The position numbers and the translations under genes were made by a program. The notes under the pieces are model-generated. The model did not search any database, was not told where the DNA came from, and saw only the letters and a list, made by a program, of their open reading frames with translations. DNA of 35,512 bases, taken from NCBI GenBank assembly GCA_937926025.1, contig CALANQ010000145.1:1-35512 (forward strand). The letters run 5' to 3'. Origin of the DNA: an uncultured Acidimicrobiales bacterium (GTDB lineage Bacteria > Actinomycetota > Acidimicrobiia > Acidimicrobiales > Iamiaceae). Shown here piece by piece: positions 24,729 to 35,170 of the stretch. Positions within the stretch are counted from its first letter, which is position 1; every line of letters begins with the position of its first letter.

Positions 24729-26092
24729 GCTGCCAGGCGTCGCTGCGGACCCAGGTGTCCGACGCGGTGTGGCGATCCACGTTCCAAGACATCACCGAGA
24801 TCGACGTCGAAGACGACATCCTGCGCCTGGCGGTGCCCAGCGCGATGGTGAAGGACCGGGTCGAGGGCCGCTACCTGTCCCTGGTGGAGGACATCGTCCG
24901 AGACGCCAGCGGCCAGCACCTGTCGATCCTCCTGGAGGGGCGGCCCAACGCCGGCGCCAGCACCACGGTGGCCGACCCCTACGACGAGCGCCTCGGGGCC
25001 CGGCCCGCCGAGGTCGCCAACGGGGTCGCCCCCAACGGCGAGACCGACCGCGGCGCTCCGTCGCTCGACGCCCCGCCAGCAGCCCGCACCTTCGACGACT
25101 TCGTCCGAGGCCCGTCCAACCAGTTCGCCCACGCCGCCGCCCTGTCGGTGGCCGGCCAGCCCGGGCGCTCCTACAACCCGCTGTTCATCTACGGCGACGC
25201 CGGCCTGGGGAAGACCCACCTGCTCCAGGCCATCAAACACTACGTCGAGGAGAACTACCGGGACTACGTGGTCCGCTACGTCACCAGCGAGACGTTCCTG
25301 AACGAGTTCATCGAGTCCATCCGGCTCAACACCTCGGCGGAGTTCAAGCGCCGCTACCGAGAGGTCGACGTCCTGCTGGTCGACGACATCCAGTTCCTGG
25401 AGAACCGCAAGGAGACCCAGGAGGAGTTCTTCCACACCTTCAACGCCCTCCACGAAGGCCGGCGCCAGCTGGTCCTGTCGTCGGACCGCCCGCCCGACGC
25501 CATCTCCACCCTGGAGAACCGCCTGCGCAGCCGGTTCAAGATGGGCCTGATCACCGACATCCAGCCGCCCGACCTCGAGACCCGCCTGGCCGTGCTGGGG
25601 AAGAAGGCCGAGGGCGAGGACTTCCCGGTGCCCGACGAGGTGCTGGAGTTCATCGCCGTCAACATCACCGACAACATCCGGGAGCTCGAGGGTGCGCTCA
25701 ACCGGGTGTCGGCGCTGGCCAAGCTCCACAAGCGCCCGGTGACGCTGCCCGAGGCCGAGAAGCACCTCCACGACATCATCGGCGACCGCCAGCCGCGGCC
25801 CATCACCCCGGAGCTCATCCTCCAGGCCACCTCGGACATGTTCGGGTTCACCATCGAGGAGATCAAGGGGAAGAGCCGCCAGCGACCCCTGGTGACCGCC
25901 CGGCAGATCGCCATGTACGTCTTCCGGGACTCGACCGACCTGTCCTACCCGGCCATCGCCCGGGAGTTCGGCGGCCGGGACCACACCACGGTCATCCACG
26001 CGGTGGAGAAGATCAAGGCCCTCATGGGTGAGCGCCGCCAGATCTACGACCAGGTCACGGAGCTGCTCAACCAGATCCGCAAGGGAAGTTGA
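24701..26092 (+). CDS. dnaA: Chromosomal replication initiator DnaA
   Basis: The 463-residue initiator has domain I (LWTSCQASLRTQVSDAVWRS), a short variable domain II (about 80-128), the AAA+ domain with Walker A GDAGLGKT (165-172), Walker B VDVLLVDDIQFL and sensor regions, and domain IV with the DnaA signature GGRDHTTVIHAV, which binds the 9-mer boxes. It melts the origin and loads the helicase. The frame is open to 24536, but homology starts at GTG 24701 (VADGQHLW); the ribosome binding site is weak (AAGGA 12 nt upstream). Several DnaA boxes flank both ends of the gene. Confidence 0.97.
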   Translation: MADGQHLWTSCQASLRTQVSDAVWRSTFQDITEIDVEDDILRLAVPSAMVKDRVEGRYLSLVEDIVRDASGQHLSILLEGRPNAGASTTVADPYDERLGARPAEVANGVAPNGETDRGAPSLDAPPAARTFDDFVRGPSNQFAHAAALSVAGQPGRSYNPLFIYGDAGLGKTHLLQAIKHYVEENYRDYVVRYVTSETFLNEFIESIRLNTSAEFKRRYREVDVLLVDDIQFLENRKETQEEFFHTFNALHEGRRQLVLSSDRPPDAISTLENRLRSRFKMGLITDIQPPDLETRLAVLGKKAEGEDFPVPDEVLEFIAVNITDNIRELEGALNRVSALAKLHKRPVTLPEAEKHLHDIIGDRQPRPITPELILQATSDMFGFTIEEIKGKSRQRPLVTARQIAMYVFRDSTDLSYPAIAREFGGRDHTTVIHAVEKIKALMGERRQIYDQVTELLNQIRKGS

Positions 26093-26406
26093 GCACGGTG
26101 CTCGCGTGTCCCCGGTCACAGCACTTGTCCACCGTTGTCCACAGCAACCTGGGCATTTCTCACCCCCGCGCGCTGCGCGGAGCTGTGGATGGAGCCGGGA
26201 TCCGCGGTGGACGCGCGGGGAGAAGTCACCGGTCCGTCACCCCGCATGCACCGCGCCATCCCGATCCTGTGGAACGCTGTGGAATCCCCTCGAGCAGCGC
26301 CAGGCCCGCTGACCTGCGCTGATGGGTGCTTATCCCCAGTCCACAGGTCCCATCACCACCATCAGATCTTGATCAGCACCTTCTCTGGAGAACGTGAGGT
26401 TACGAA
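26093..26406. other. oriC: Replication origin oriC (dnaA-dnaN gap)
   Basis: The 314-bp gap contains a DnaA-box cluster: TTGTCCACC (26125-26133), TTGTCCACA (26135-26143, the actinobacterial consensus), TGTGGATGG (26184-26192), TGTGGAACG (26268-26276), TGTGGAATC (26278-26286), TTATCCCCA (26330-26338) and a weaker CAGTCCACA (26337-26345). Two box pairs have a 10-bp spacing. After the last box a lower-GC stretch (about 26351-26405) is a candidate unwinding element and also leads into dnaN. Position, box content and flanking gene orientation make this the likely chromosomal origin. Confidence 0.85.
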
Positions 26407-27504
26407 GTGAAGTTCCGTTGCGAGCGTGACACCCTGGTCGAGGCCCTGGCTTCGGCGGGCCGTGCGGTGGCCAACCGCGGCGGCGCGCTGCCCGTGCTGT
26501 CGGGGGTTCGGGCCGAGCTCACCGGCGATCGTCTGCGCCTCACCGGCAGCGACCTGGAGCTCACCATCGAGATCGAGATCACCGTGGCGGGCGAGCGAGA
26601 CGGCGTGGCCGTGCTCCCGGCCAAGATCTCCTCCGACCTGGTGCGGTCCCTGGGTGACCCCCGCGTCGAGGTGGCGGTCGAGGGCGACGAGGCCCGCATC
26701 ACCGCCGGCCGCTTCGAGTCGTCCCTGCGGCTGCTCCCCGCCGACGAGTTCCCGCGGCTGGCCATGCCCGCCGACGATGCCGTGACCCTGGCGGCCAAGG
26801 ACTTCGCCGGCGCCCTGCGCCAGGTGGTCCCCGCGGCCAGCGCCGACGACGCCCGCCCGATCCTCACCGGCGTGCTGCTGGCCTCGGAGGCGGGCGGCCT
26901 GCGCCTGGTGGCCACCGACTCCTACCGGCTCGCGGTGCGGGACCTGCCGGGCACCTCGGTGCTGGGCGAGGGCCAGAGCGTCCTGGTGCCCTCCCGTGCG
27001 CTCCGGGAGCTGGAGCGCCTGCTCGGGTCCGCCGATGAGATCACGCTGCGCCTCGGCGAGCGGGAGGCTGCGTTCGAGGTGGGCGACGTGCGCCTGACCA
27101 CCCGCCTGATCGAGGGCGAGTTCCCGAACTACCGGGGCCTCATCCCGGCCAGCCACCCCAACCGCCTCACCGTCGGCCGCGAAGCCTTGGTCGAAGCGGT
27201 CAAGCGCGTGAAGCTGATGGCCCGGGAGCTCAACACGCCGGTTCGCCTCGCGATGAGCGCCGACGGGCTGGAGCTGGTGGCCATCACCCAGGACGTCGGT
27301 CAGGCCCACGAGCAGCTCGACGCCACCTACGAGGGCACCGAGCTGACGGTCGCGTTCAACCCGGAGTACCTCCTCAGCGGGGTCGAGGTGACGCCGGGCG
27401 ACGAGATCCACCTCGACACCGTCGACGCCCAGAAGCCCGCGGTCATCCGCGCCGGCGAGGCCCAGGAGTTCCTGTACCTGCTGATGCCGGTCCGGGTCTC
27501 CTGA
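26407..27504 (+). CDS. dnaN: DNA polymerase III beta subunit (sliding clamp)
   Basis: The 365-residue protein is the sliding clamp that holds DNA polymerase III and repair enzymes on DNA. The three-fold clamp pattern is visible: the N-terminal MKFRCERDTLVEAL, central LVPSRALRELERLL and C-terminal FNPEYLLSGVEVTPG, ending with YLLMPVRVS, the usual clamp terminus. GTG 26407 has GAGG 7 nt upstream. It follows oriC and precedes recF by 188 bp; no gnd gene lies between as in Streptomyces. Confidence 0.97.
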   Translation: MKFRCERDTLVEALASAGRAVANRGGALPVLSGVRAELTGDRLRLTGSDLELTIEIEITVAGERDGVAVLPAKISSDLVRSLGDPRVEVAVEGDEARITAGRFESSLRLLPADEFPRLAMPADDAVTLAAKDFAGALRQVVPAASADDARPILTGVLLASEAGGLRLVATDSYRLAVRDLPGTSVLGEGQSVLVPSRALRELERLLGSADEITLRLGEREAAFEVGDVRLTTRLIEGEFPNYRGLIPASHPNRLTVGREALVEAVKRVKLMARELNTPVRLAMSADGLELVAITQDVGQAHEQLDATYEGTELTVAFNPEYLLSGVEVTPGDEIHLDTVDAQKPAVIRAGEAQEFLYLLMPVRVS

Positions 27505-27561
27505 TCGTCGCGATCGGAGCGGCCGAGCGAACCGCCCGACCAGCTCTGACTTGTCCGATGG

Positions 27562-27692
27562 CTCCTCGCTCGTCCTCTCAGCACCAAGCACGGCGTGGTT
27601 GCTCCGAGGCGCGAGCCGAGGAGGGCTCAGAACCCGAACCCCGAAGCGACGAGGTGCCCCGGGACCACACCTTGCCGCGCCGGTTCTGAGCC
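27562..27692 (+). promoter_or_regulatory. Structured leader of recF
   Basis: Two hairpins can form back to back. The first pairs CTCCTCGCTCG (27562-27572) with CGAGCCGAGGAG (27612-27623), one bulged base. The second pairs GGCTCAGAACC (27624-27634) with GGTTCTGAGCC (27682-27692), a perfect 11-bp match whose right arm ends directly before GTG 27693. No ribosome binding site is visible outside it, so the fold may control recF translation or act as an attenuator. Confidence 0.45.
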
Positions 27693-28772
27693 GTGCAGCT
27701 CCGGCGCCTCTGGCTCACCGACTTCCGCGGCTACCACGAGGCCGACGTCACCTTCGACGCCGGGCTCACCGCGGTGCTCGGCCCCAACGGGCAGGGCAAG
27801 ACCAACCTCCTGGAGTCCATCGGGTACCTGGCGACGCTCTCGTCGTTCCGGGGTGCGCCCACCGACGCGCTGATCCGGGCCGGCGCCGATCGGGCCGTGG
27901 TGCGGGCCGAGGCCGAGCGCGAGGGCCGTGACCTGCTGCTCGAGGCCGAGATCGTGGCCAACGGGCGCAACCGCACCCAGCTGAACAAGCAGCCGCTGCG
28001 CCGGGCGCGCGATCTGCTCGGGGCGCTGCGGGTCACCGTGTTCTCCCCGGACGACCTGACCCTGGTGAAGGGATCGCCCGGCGACCGCCGCGGCTACCTC
28101 GACGACGTCCTGGTGTCGCTGCACCCCCGCTACGACGAGATGCGCGGCGACCTCGACCGCGTCCTGCGCCAGCGCGGCGCCCTGCTCAAGCAGTCCGGCG
28201 GCCGGCTGACGCCCGAGGTGGAGCTGACCCTCGACGTGTTCGACGCCAAGCTGGTGACCGCGGGGGAGGCGCTCGCCAAGGCCCGTCGGAACCTGGTGGC
28301 GGCGTTGGAGCCGCTGCTGGGTGCGGCCTACGACGCGGTGGCCCAGCGGGCTGCCGAGGTCCGCGCCACCTACGACCCGCCGTGGATGGCCGAGGGGCTC
28401 GCCGCCGCCCTGGCCGCATCCCGCAAGGACGACCTCCGGCGCGGCGTCTCCACCGTGGGACCGCACCGCGACGAGCTGGACCTGGCCATCGGGGGCCTCC
28501 CGAGCCGCACGCACGCGTCGCAGGGGGAGCAGCGGTCTCTGGCGCTGGCGCTGCGGCTGGCCGCGCACCACGTGGTCACCGAGCAGACCGAGAGCTCGCC
28601 GGTGCTGCTGCTCGACGACGTGTTCTCCGAGCTCGATCCCGACCGCAGCGACGCGCTGCTCCGGTCGCTCCCCGAGGGCCAGACGGTGCTGTCCACCGCC
28701 AGCGGGCTGCCCGCGGGCGCGGTGCCCGGCGCGGTCATCAACGTGCGCGACGGGGTGGCCACCCCAGGCTGA
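27693..28772 (+). CDS. recF: DNA replication/repair protein RecF
   Basis: The 359-residue SMC-like ATPase helps load RecA at gaps with RecO and RecR. It has the N-terminal LRRLWLTDFRGY, Walker A GPNGQGKT (30-37), the conserved GSPGDRRGYLD, the signature SQGEQRS and Walker B LLLDDVFSELD. The C-terminus is normal for the family. GTG 27693 is chosen from homology; it has no Shine-Dalgarno sequence and directly follows one arm of an inverted repeat. It is followed by the DUF721 gene after about 90 bp. Confidence 0.96.
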   Translation: MQLRRLWLTDFRGYHEADVTFDAGLTAVLGPNGQGKTNLLESIGYLATLSSFRGAPTDALIRAGADRAVVRAEAEREGRDLLLEAEIVANGRNRTQLNKQPLRRARDLLGALRVTVFSPDDLTLVKGSPGDRRGYLDDVLVSLHPRYDEMRGDLDRVLRQRGALLKQSGGRLTPEVELTLDVFDAKLVTAGEALAKARRNLVAALEPLLGAAYDAVAQRAAEVRATYDPPWMAEGLAAALAASRKDDLRRGVSTVGPHRDELDLAIGGLPSRTHASQGEQRSLALALRLAAHHVVTEQTESSPVLLLDDVFSELDPDRSDALLRSLPEGQTVLSTASGLPAGAVPGAVINVRDGVATPG

Positions 28773-28860
28773 CCGGCTCGCCGCACTCGGGTGCCCGACC
28801 GGGTGCGCCTCATGGGTCGCATCGGGTGGATCGGCGCCCGCCCCGCGCGACACTGGCGCC

Positions 28861-29199
28861 GTGCCCTGGTCCCCGCTCCCCACGCCCGACGCCCGCGGCG
28901 ACGAGCCGGACCCGGCCACGCTGCCCCAGCTGCTGGACTCGGTGATGGCCGGCCTGGGCGCGCCCAAGGTGGACGCCGTCGTGGCCATCCACGACGGCTG
29001 GAGCACCCTCGTCGGCGACGAGCTCGCCGGCCACGCGCACCCCCTGTCGGTGGCCGACGGGTGCCTCCGCGTCGGGGTCGACAGCCCGGCGTGGGCCAGC
29101 CACCTGCGGTGGTCCGAGCGGGAGATCGTGGCCCGCGCGGAGCGCCTCCTGGGAGCCGGTGTGGTCACCTCGGTGAGCACCCGGATCGTGCGTCGCTGA
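28861..29199 (+). CDS. DUF721 / DciA-like protein
   Basis: The 112-residue product has the DUF721 core: LPQLLDSVMAGLG, then WSTLVGDELAGHAHPLSVADGCLRVGVDSPAWASHLRW (split: about residues 40-79) and a C-terminal VVTSVSTRIVRR. In bacteria without DnaC or DnaI, DUF721 proteins (DciA) interact with the replicative helicase, and the place between recF and gyrB is the usual actinobacterial one. It lacks the zinc-ribbon-like or long extensions seen in some relatives. GTG 28861 is chosen; GACACT six bases upstream resembles a weak -10, so leaderless translation is possible. Confidence 0.82.
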   Translation: MPWSPLPTPDARGDEPDPATLPQLLDSVMAGLGAPKVDAVVAIHDGWSTLVGDELAGHAHPLSVADGCLRVGVDSPAWASHLRWSEREIVARAERLLGAGVVTSVSTRIVRR

Positions 29200-29225
29200 A
29201 CCTCGGCCGAACGGCCCGCAAACCC

Positions 29226-29306
29226 TTGTGACACAACGTTCTCACCCGTTCTCAAGCCGGGTGGGGATGGTCGGGATGTCACCCCCCGTCTGGTAGGATG
29301 TCACCC
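29226..29306 (+). promoter_or_regulatory. gyrB upstream control region with repeats
   Basis: A palindrome TTGTG-A-CACAA (29226-29236) is followed by two CGTTCTCA copies (29237-29244, 29247-29254; 10-bp period), then two GGATGTCACCC copies (29274-29284, 29296-29306; 22-bp period). TAGGAT (29294-29299) overlaps the second copy and fits an actinobacterial -10 box; no clear -35 is seen. The predicted leader to GTG 29405 is about 100 nt. Confidence 0.5.
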
Positions 29307-29404
29307 ATCTTGAAGCGCCTCGAACAGCCGGTCGGCACTCCTCCTGCCGTGGCCTCCCGAGCAGCCGCTCACCTCCCTCCCGCTCGTCCCTGAAAGGCCG
29401 CGCT

Positions 29405-31333
<1,929 letters not shown>

Positions 31334-31348
31334 GCAACGGAAGAACCC

Positions 31349-33817
31349 ATGCCTGACGACGAGCTCCCCCAGAGCGACGACCCCACCATCACCGCCTACG
31401 GGCAGATCGAGCCCATCGAGATCGAAGAGGAGATGGAGCGGTCCTTCCTGGACTACTCCATGTCCGTCATCGTCTCGCGGGCCCTGCCCGACGTCCGAGA
31501 CGGCCTCAAGCCGGTGCACCGCCGGATCCTGTGGGGCATGTACGACGTCGGCGCCCGCCCCGACCGCCCCTTCATGAAGTGCGCCCGCGTCACCGGCGAG
31601 GTCATGGGCAAGTACCACCCGCACGGCGACGGGGCCATCTACGACGCGCTCGTCCGCCTCGCCCAGCCCCACTCGCTGCGGCACCCCATCGTCCAGGGCC
31701 ACGGCAACTTCGGTTCGCCCGACGACGGCCCCGCGGCCGCCCGCTACACCGAGTGCCGGCTCGATCCGCTGGCCATGTCCATGCTCCAGGACATCGGCGA
31801 GGAGACCGTCGACTTCGTCGACAACTACTCCGGTGAGTTCCAGGAGCCGGCCGTGCTCCCGGCCCGCTTCCCGAACCTGCTGGTCAACGGCGGCCAGGGC
31901 ATCGCCGTCGGCATGGCCACCAACATCCCGCCCCACAACCTGGGCGAGGTCATCGACGCCACCGTCCACCTGATGGACAACCCCGAAGCCACCCCCGACG
32001 ACCTCATGGGGTTCGTCAAGGGCCCGGACTTCCCCACGGGCGCGCTCATCATGGGCCGCGCCGGGATCATGGACGCCTACCGCACCGGCCGCGGCTCCAT
32101 CCGCATGCGCGCCGTCGCCGAGATCGAGGAGTCCACGCGCGGCGGCGACAAGATCGTCGTCACCGAGCTGCCCTACCAGGTCGGCCCTCGCCAGGTGCTG
32201 GCCAAGATCAGCGAGCTCGTGGCCAACAAGGAGCTCGAGGGCATCGCCGACGCCAACGACGAGTCGTCGGGCGGCAAGACCCGCATCGTGCTCACCCTCA
32301 AGCGCGACGCCCCGGCGCTGGTCATCCTGAACAACCTCTACAAGCGCACCCCGCTGCAGACGTCGTTCGGCGTCAACACGGTGGCGCTGGTCGACGGCGT
32401 GCCCCGCACGCTCAACCTGCGCGAGGTCCTGTTCCACTACCTGGAGCACCAGGTCGACGTCATCACCCGCCGCTCGGAGTACCGCCTCCGCAAGGCCAAG
32501 GAGCGGGCCCACATCGTCGAAGGCCTCATCAAGGCCCTCGACCTGATCGACGACATCATCACCACCATCCGCGCCTCGGCCGACAAGGACGACGCCCGGA
32601 CGAAGCTGCAGGCCGCGCCGTTCGAGTTCTCCGAGGTGCAGGCCGAGTACATCCTCGACATGCAGCTCCACCGCCTCACCCGCTTGGGCCGCGCCCAGCT
32701 GGAGGAGGAGATGGAGAAGCTGCGGGCCACCATCGCGGAGCTCGAGGCCATCCTCAGCGACCGCTCCGTGCTCTACCAGGTGATCAAGGACGAGCTCGGC
32801 GAGATCCGGGCCAAGCACGGCTCGGACCGCAAGAGCCAGATCACCTTCGATGCCGGCGACATGGACCTCGAAGACCTGATCGACGACGAGGACCTCATCG
32901 TCACCATGTCGGCCAAGGGCTACACGAAGACCGTGTCGGTCGACGCGTTCAAGGCCCAGGGCCGCGGCGGGCGGGGCATCGCCGGCGCCAAGCTCCGCGA
33001 CGAGGACTACATCGAGCACATCATCACCACCACGGCGCACGCCTACCTGCTGTTCTTCTCCAACCGGGGGCGCGTGTATCGGCTCAAGGCGCACGAGATC
33101 CCGATGAAGGACCGCACCGCGCGCGGCACGGCCATCGTGAACCTGCTCCCGCTCCAACCCGACGAGCGGATCCAGACCATCATCGACACGCGGGACTACG
33201 AGTCCAACCAGTACCTGTTCTTCGCCACCCGCAACGGCCAGGTGAAGAAGACCAAGTTCACCGAGTACGACTCCTCCCTGCGGGCCGGCATCATCGCCCT
33301 CAGCCTCCGAGACGGCGACGAGCTGGTGAAGGTCATCCCCGTCAACGACGAGGACGAGATCTTCATGGTGAGCCGGGCCGGGATGACCATCCGCTACACC
33401 CAGGGCGACGTCCGGCCCATGGGCCGCAACGCCGCCGGCGTGCGCGGCATGAAGATGAAGCCCGGCGACGAGGTCGTCTCCTGCGACGTCGCCCGCGACG
33501 ACACCGCCATCCTCATCGTCACCGACGGCGGCTACGGCAAGCGCACCCAGCTGGACAAGTTCAACGCCCAGAACCGGGGCGGCCAGGGCGTGCGGGGCAT
33601 CAAGCTCACCGCCAAGAAGGGCTTCGTGGTCGCCGCCTTCATGGTGGGCATCGACGACGAGATCCTGGCCATCGCCTCCGACGGTGTCGTCACCCGCATG
33701 CAGGTGCGGGAGATCTCGTCGCAGGGCCGTGACGCCACCGGGGTGAAGGTCATGAACGTGGAGGGGGATCGGACGGTCGCTGCGGTGGCCCCGGTGCTCT
33801 CCGCCGACGATGCCTGA
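31349..33817 (+). CDS. gyrA: DNA gyrase subunit A
   Basis: The 822-residue cleavage-rejoining subunit has the breakage domain with catalytic Tyr133 (ARYTECRL), a coiled coil, and six C-terminal beta-pinwheel repeats with a GyrA box QGRGGRG, which marks gyrase instead of topoisomerase IV. In the quinolone-resistance region the sequence is HPHGDGAIYD (90-99): Gly95 replaces the Ser83 of E. coli, while Asp99 keeps the Asp87 position. ATG 31349 has GGAAG about 6 nt upstream. The stop codon lies inside the start of the TadE-like gene, which overlaps by 8 bp. Confidence 0.97.
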   Translation: MPDDELPQSDDPTITAYGQIEPIEIEEEMERSFLDYSMSVIVSRALPDVRDGLKPVHRRILWGMYDVGARPDRPFMKCARVTGEVMGKYHPHGDGAIYDALVRLAQPHSLRHPIVQGHGNFGSPDDGPAAARYTECRLDPLAMSMLQDIGEETVDFVDNYSGEFQEPAVLPARFPNLLVNGGQGIAVGMATNIPPHNLGEVIDATVHLMDNPEATPDDLMGFVKGPDFPTGALIMGRAGIMDAYRTGRGSIRMRAVAEIEESTRGGDKIVVTELPYQVGPRQVLAKISELVANKELEGIADANDESSGGKTRIVLTLKRDAPALVILNNLYKRTPLQTSFGVNTVALVDGVPRTLNLREVLFHYLEHQVDVITRRSEYRLRKAKERAHIVEGLIKALDLIDDIITTIRASADKDDARTKLQAAPFEFSEVQAEYILDMQLHRLTRLGRAQLEEEMEKLRATIAELEAILSDRSVLYQVIKDELGEIRAKHGSDRKSQITFDAGDMDLEDLIDDEDLIVTMSAKGYTKTVSVDAFKAQGRGGRGIAGAKLRDEDYIEHIITTTAHAYLLFFSNRGRVYRLKAHEIPMKDRTARGTAIVNLLPLQPDERIQTIIDTRDYESNQYLFFATRNGQVKKTKFTEYDSSLRAGIIALSLRDGDELVKVIPVNDEDEIFMVSRAGMTIRYTQGDVRPMGRNAAGVRGMKMKPGDEVVSCDVARDDTAILIVTDGGYGKRTQLDKFNAQNRGGQGVRGIKLTAKKGFVVAAFMVGIDDEILAIASDGVVTRMQVREISSQGRDATGVKVMNVEGDRTVAAVAPVLSADDA

Positions 33818-34175
33818 CCGGCCGTCACGGCCCCACCACCCCGCACCCCTCGTCCCGACCGACCTCAGGTCGGGCCAGCGCGGCCAAGCCGCACCCCTGG
33901 CCCTGGTGGCCCTGCTGTTCGCCGCGCTGGTGGCGGCCGGCGTCGCGCGGGTCGGCGACGCGGCCGCCCGCGGCGCGGCCGTCCAGGCCGCCGCGGATGC
34001 CGCCGCGCTGGCCGGCGCCGCCGACGGGGCGGCAGCGGCCGACGAGGTGGCCCGCGCCAACGGCGCTCGGGTGCTCGAGTTCGAGCAGCTGGGGGACGAT
34101 GTCCGGGTTGTGGTCCAGCGCCGCGGCGGCACCGCCACGGCCCGCGCACGATGGGTGCCAGCCCCCATCCCCTAG
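33810..34175 (+). CDS. TadE/Rv3654c-like small secreted or pilin-like protein
   Basis: The 121-residue protein starts with a basic N-terminus ending SGQRGQAAPL, one membrane helix (about 28-45; ALVALLFAALVAAGVARVG) and the motif ARGAAVQAAADAAALAGAADG, typical of TadE/TadG-like and Rv3654c-type proteins. These are membrane-anchored through the N-terminal helix and associate with Tad/Flp pili or related secretion. Its usual partners (TadA-C) are not in this window, and the position after gyrA is not a typical Tad locus. It overlaps gyrA by 8 bp (ATG 33810), so it may be expressed with gyrase at low level. Confidence 0.7.
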   Translation: MPDRPSRPHHPAPLVPTDLRSGQRGQAAPLALVALLFAALVAAGVARVGDAAARGAAVQAAADAAALAGAADGAAAADEVARANGARVLEFEQLGDDVRVVVQRRGGTATARARWVPAPIP

Positions 34176-34178
34176 GCT
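34173..34178 (+). promoter_or_regulatory. Candidate -10 box (TAGGCT) for a leaderless DUF3566 mRNA
   Basis: TAGGCT fits TANNNT, ends 7 nt before GTG 34186, and overlaps the stop codon (TAG) of the preceding gene. No ribosome binding site lies between. Confidence 0.45.
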
Positions 34179-34185
34179 GGCGCCC

Positions 34186-34866
34186 GTGTCTGCCGACCCT
34201 TCCGGGCCTCCTGTCGCACCCAAAGCATCGGTGAACGCTCCGCGGGCGGGCAGCGGTCCGAAGCGACCCCCGCGACCCGAGCGCCCTGCCGCCGCTCCGG
34301 CGTCGAGCCCCTCGCCGACCAACGGGGCCACGCGGTCCGCCGCACCGACCCCGCCGCCGCCCGGGTTCGGCCCGGCCACCCCACCGGCCGCGACCGCCGT
34401 GGTCGAGCGGCCCGCCCCCAGCCCCGCAACGGCCGAGACCCCCGCCGTGCCCGCCGCCGCGGCCAGCACCACCGCCAGCACGGCCACCTCGGGTCGCCGT
34501 CGCGGCCGCCGGGGACGGCGCGTCAAGCGGGTGGTGCGGCGCATCGACCTGTGGTCGGTCCTCAAGCTCTCGCTCGTGGTCTACTCGTGCCTCTACGTGG
34601 CCGTGCTGGCCACGCTGGCCGCGGTCTGGGGGATCCTCTACCAGAGCGGCAACATCGACAAGCTCCAGTCGTTCCTGGGCGACGTCGGCCTGGAGAACTT
34701 CACGTTCTACGGCAACCAGATGTTCCGCGCCTGTGCTGCCATCGGCGCCGTCGGCGTGCTCGCCGGCACCGTCGTCACCGTCCTGGCCACCGCCCTGGTG
34801 AACATCATCAGCGAGATGACCGGCGGCATCCGCCTGGTGGTCATCGAGGAAGACGTCGACCGCTGA
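34186..34866 (+). CDS. DUF3566 membrane protein
   Basis: The 226-residue product has a Pro/Ala-rich, disordered N-terminal part of about 100 residues, a basic RRRGRRGRRVKRVVRRIDLWSV junction (split: about 105-126) and two membrane helices (about 128-150 and 182-208). The core VLKLSLVVYSCLYVAVLATLA and the C-terminal FLATALVNIISEM-type segment followed by IRLVVIEEDVD fit DUF3566, the conserved actinobacterial neighbour of gyrA (Rv0007 type), which has been linked to cell-envelope and division factors. GTG 34186 is preceded by TAGGCT. The C-terminal tail ends EEDVDR. Confidence 0.85.
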   Translation: MSADPSGPPVAPKASVNAPRAGSGPKRPPRPERPAAAPASSPSPTNGATRSAAPTPPPPGFGPATPPAATAVVERPAPSPATAETPAVPAAAASTTASTATSGRRRGRRGRRVKRVVRRIDLWSVLKLSLVVYSCLYVAVLATLAAVWGILYQSGNIDKLQSFLGDVGLENFTFYGNQMFRACAAIGAVGVLAGTVVTVLATALVNIISEMTGGIRLVVIEEDVDR

Positions 34867-34886
34867 GCCGTCCGATCGGCAAGCGG
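34860..34886 (+). terminator. Possible terminator after DUF3566
   Basis: CCGCT (34860-34864) pairs with AGCGG (34882-34886) and an inner GCCG/CGGC stem strengthens the fold. It overlaps the stop codon and has no T-tract. Confidence 0.35.
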
Positions 34887-34929
34887 TTCGCATCGCCCGG
34901 CGCCGACCCACTACCGTCGGCACCCGCTC

Positions 34930-35003
<74 letters not shown>

Positions 35004-35032
35004 CGAGATCGTTCCCACCCCGGAGGCAACCC

Positions 35033-35170
35033 GTGACGATGATCCGCCGAGCGTTGGTCGCCCTGGGGCTGGCCGGCCTGGTGGCGGCTGTCCTGCGGGT
35101 CCGGGGCTCGGGCGGGACCCCGCCCCAGCGCGGCGGGTGGCGCGAGCTCCCGCCCGACGAGCTCCGCTGA
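35033..35170 (+). CDS. Tiny membrane protein of unknown function
   Basis: I do not recognise this 45-residue product. A strong ribosome binding site (GGAGG, 6 nt before GTG 35033) supports it. It has one hydrophobic helix (RALVALGLAGLVAAVLRVR) and a soluble tail ending RELPPDELR. Small single-helix proteins occur at this place after the gyrA-side tRNA in other actinobacteria (for example the DLW-39 type), but the DLW signature is absent here. Its stop overlaps the next ATG by one base (TGATG), so the two are coupled. Confidence 0.55.
   Translation: MTMIRRALVALGLAGLVAAVLRVRGSGGTPPQRGGWRELPPDELR

Noticed and set aside
26351..26405. DnaA-trio elements next to the last oriC box
   Set aside because: The stretch CATCACCACCATCAG has a three-base rhythm, but the trinucleotides do not follow the 3'-GAT type pattern well enough to claim.
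35004..35032. A tRNA-Ala gene after tRNA-Ile, as in mycobacteria
   Set aside because: No second cloverleaf is present before the next coding start.
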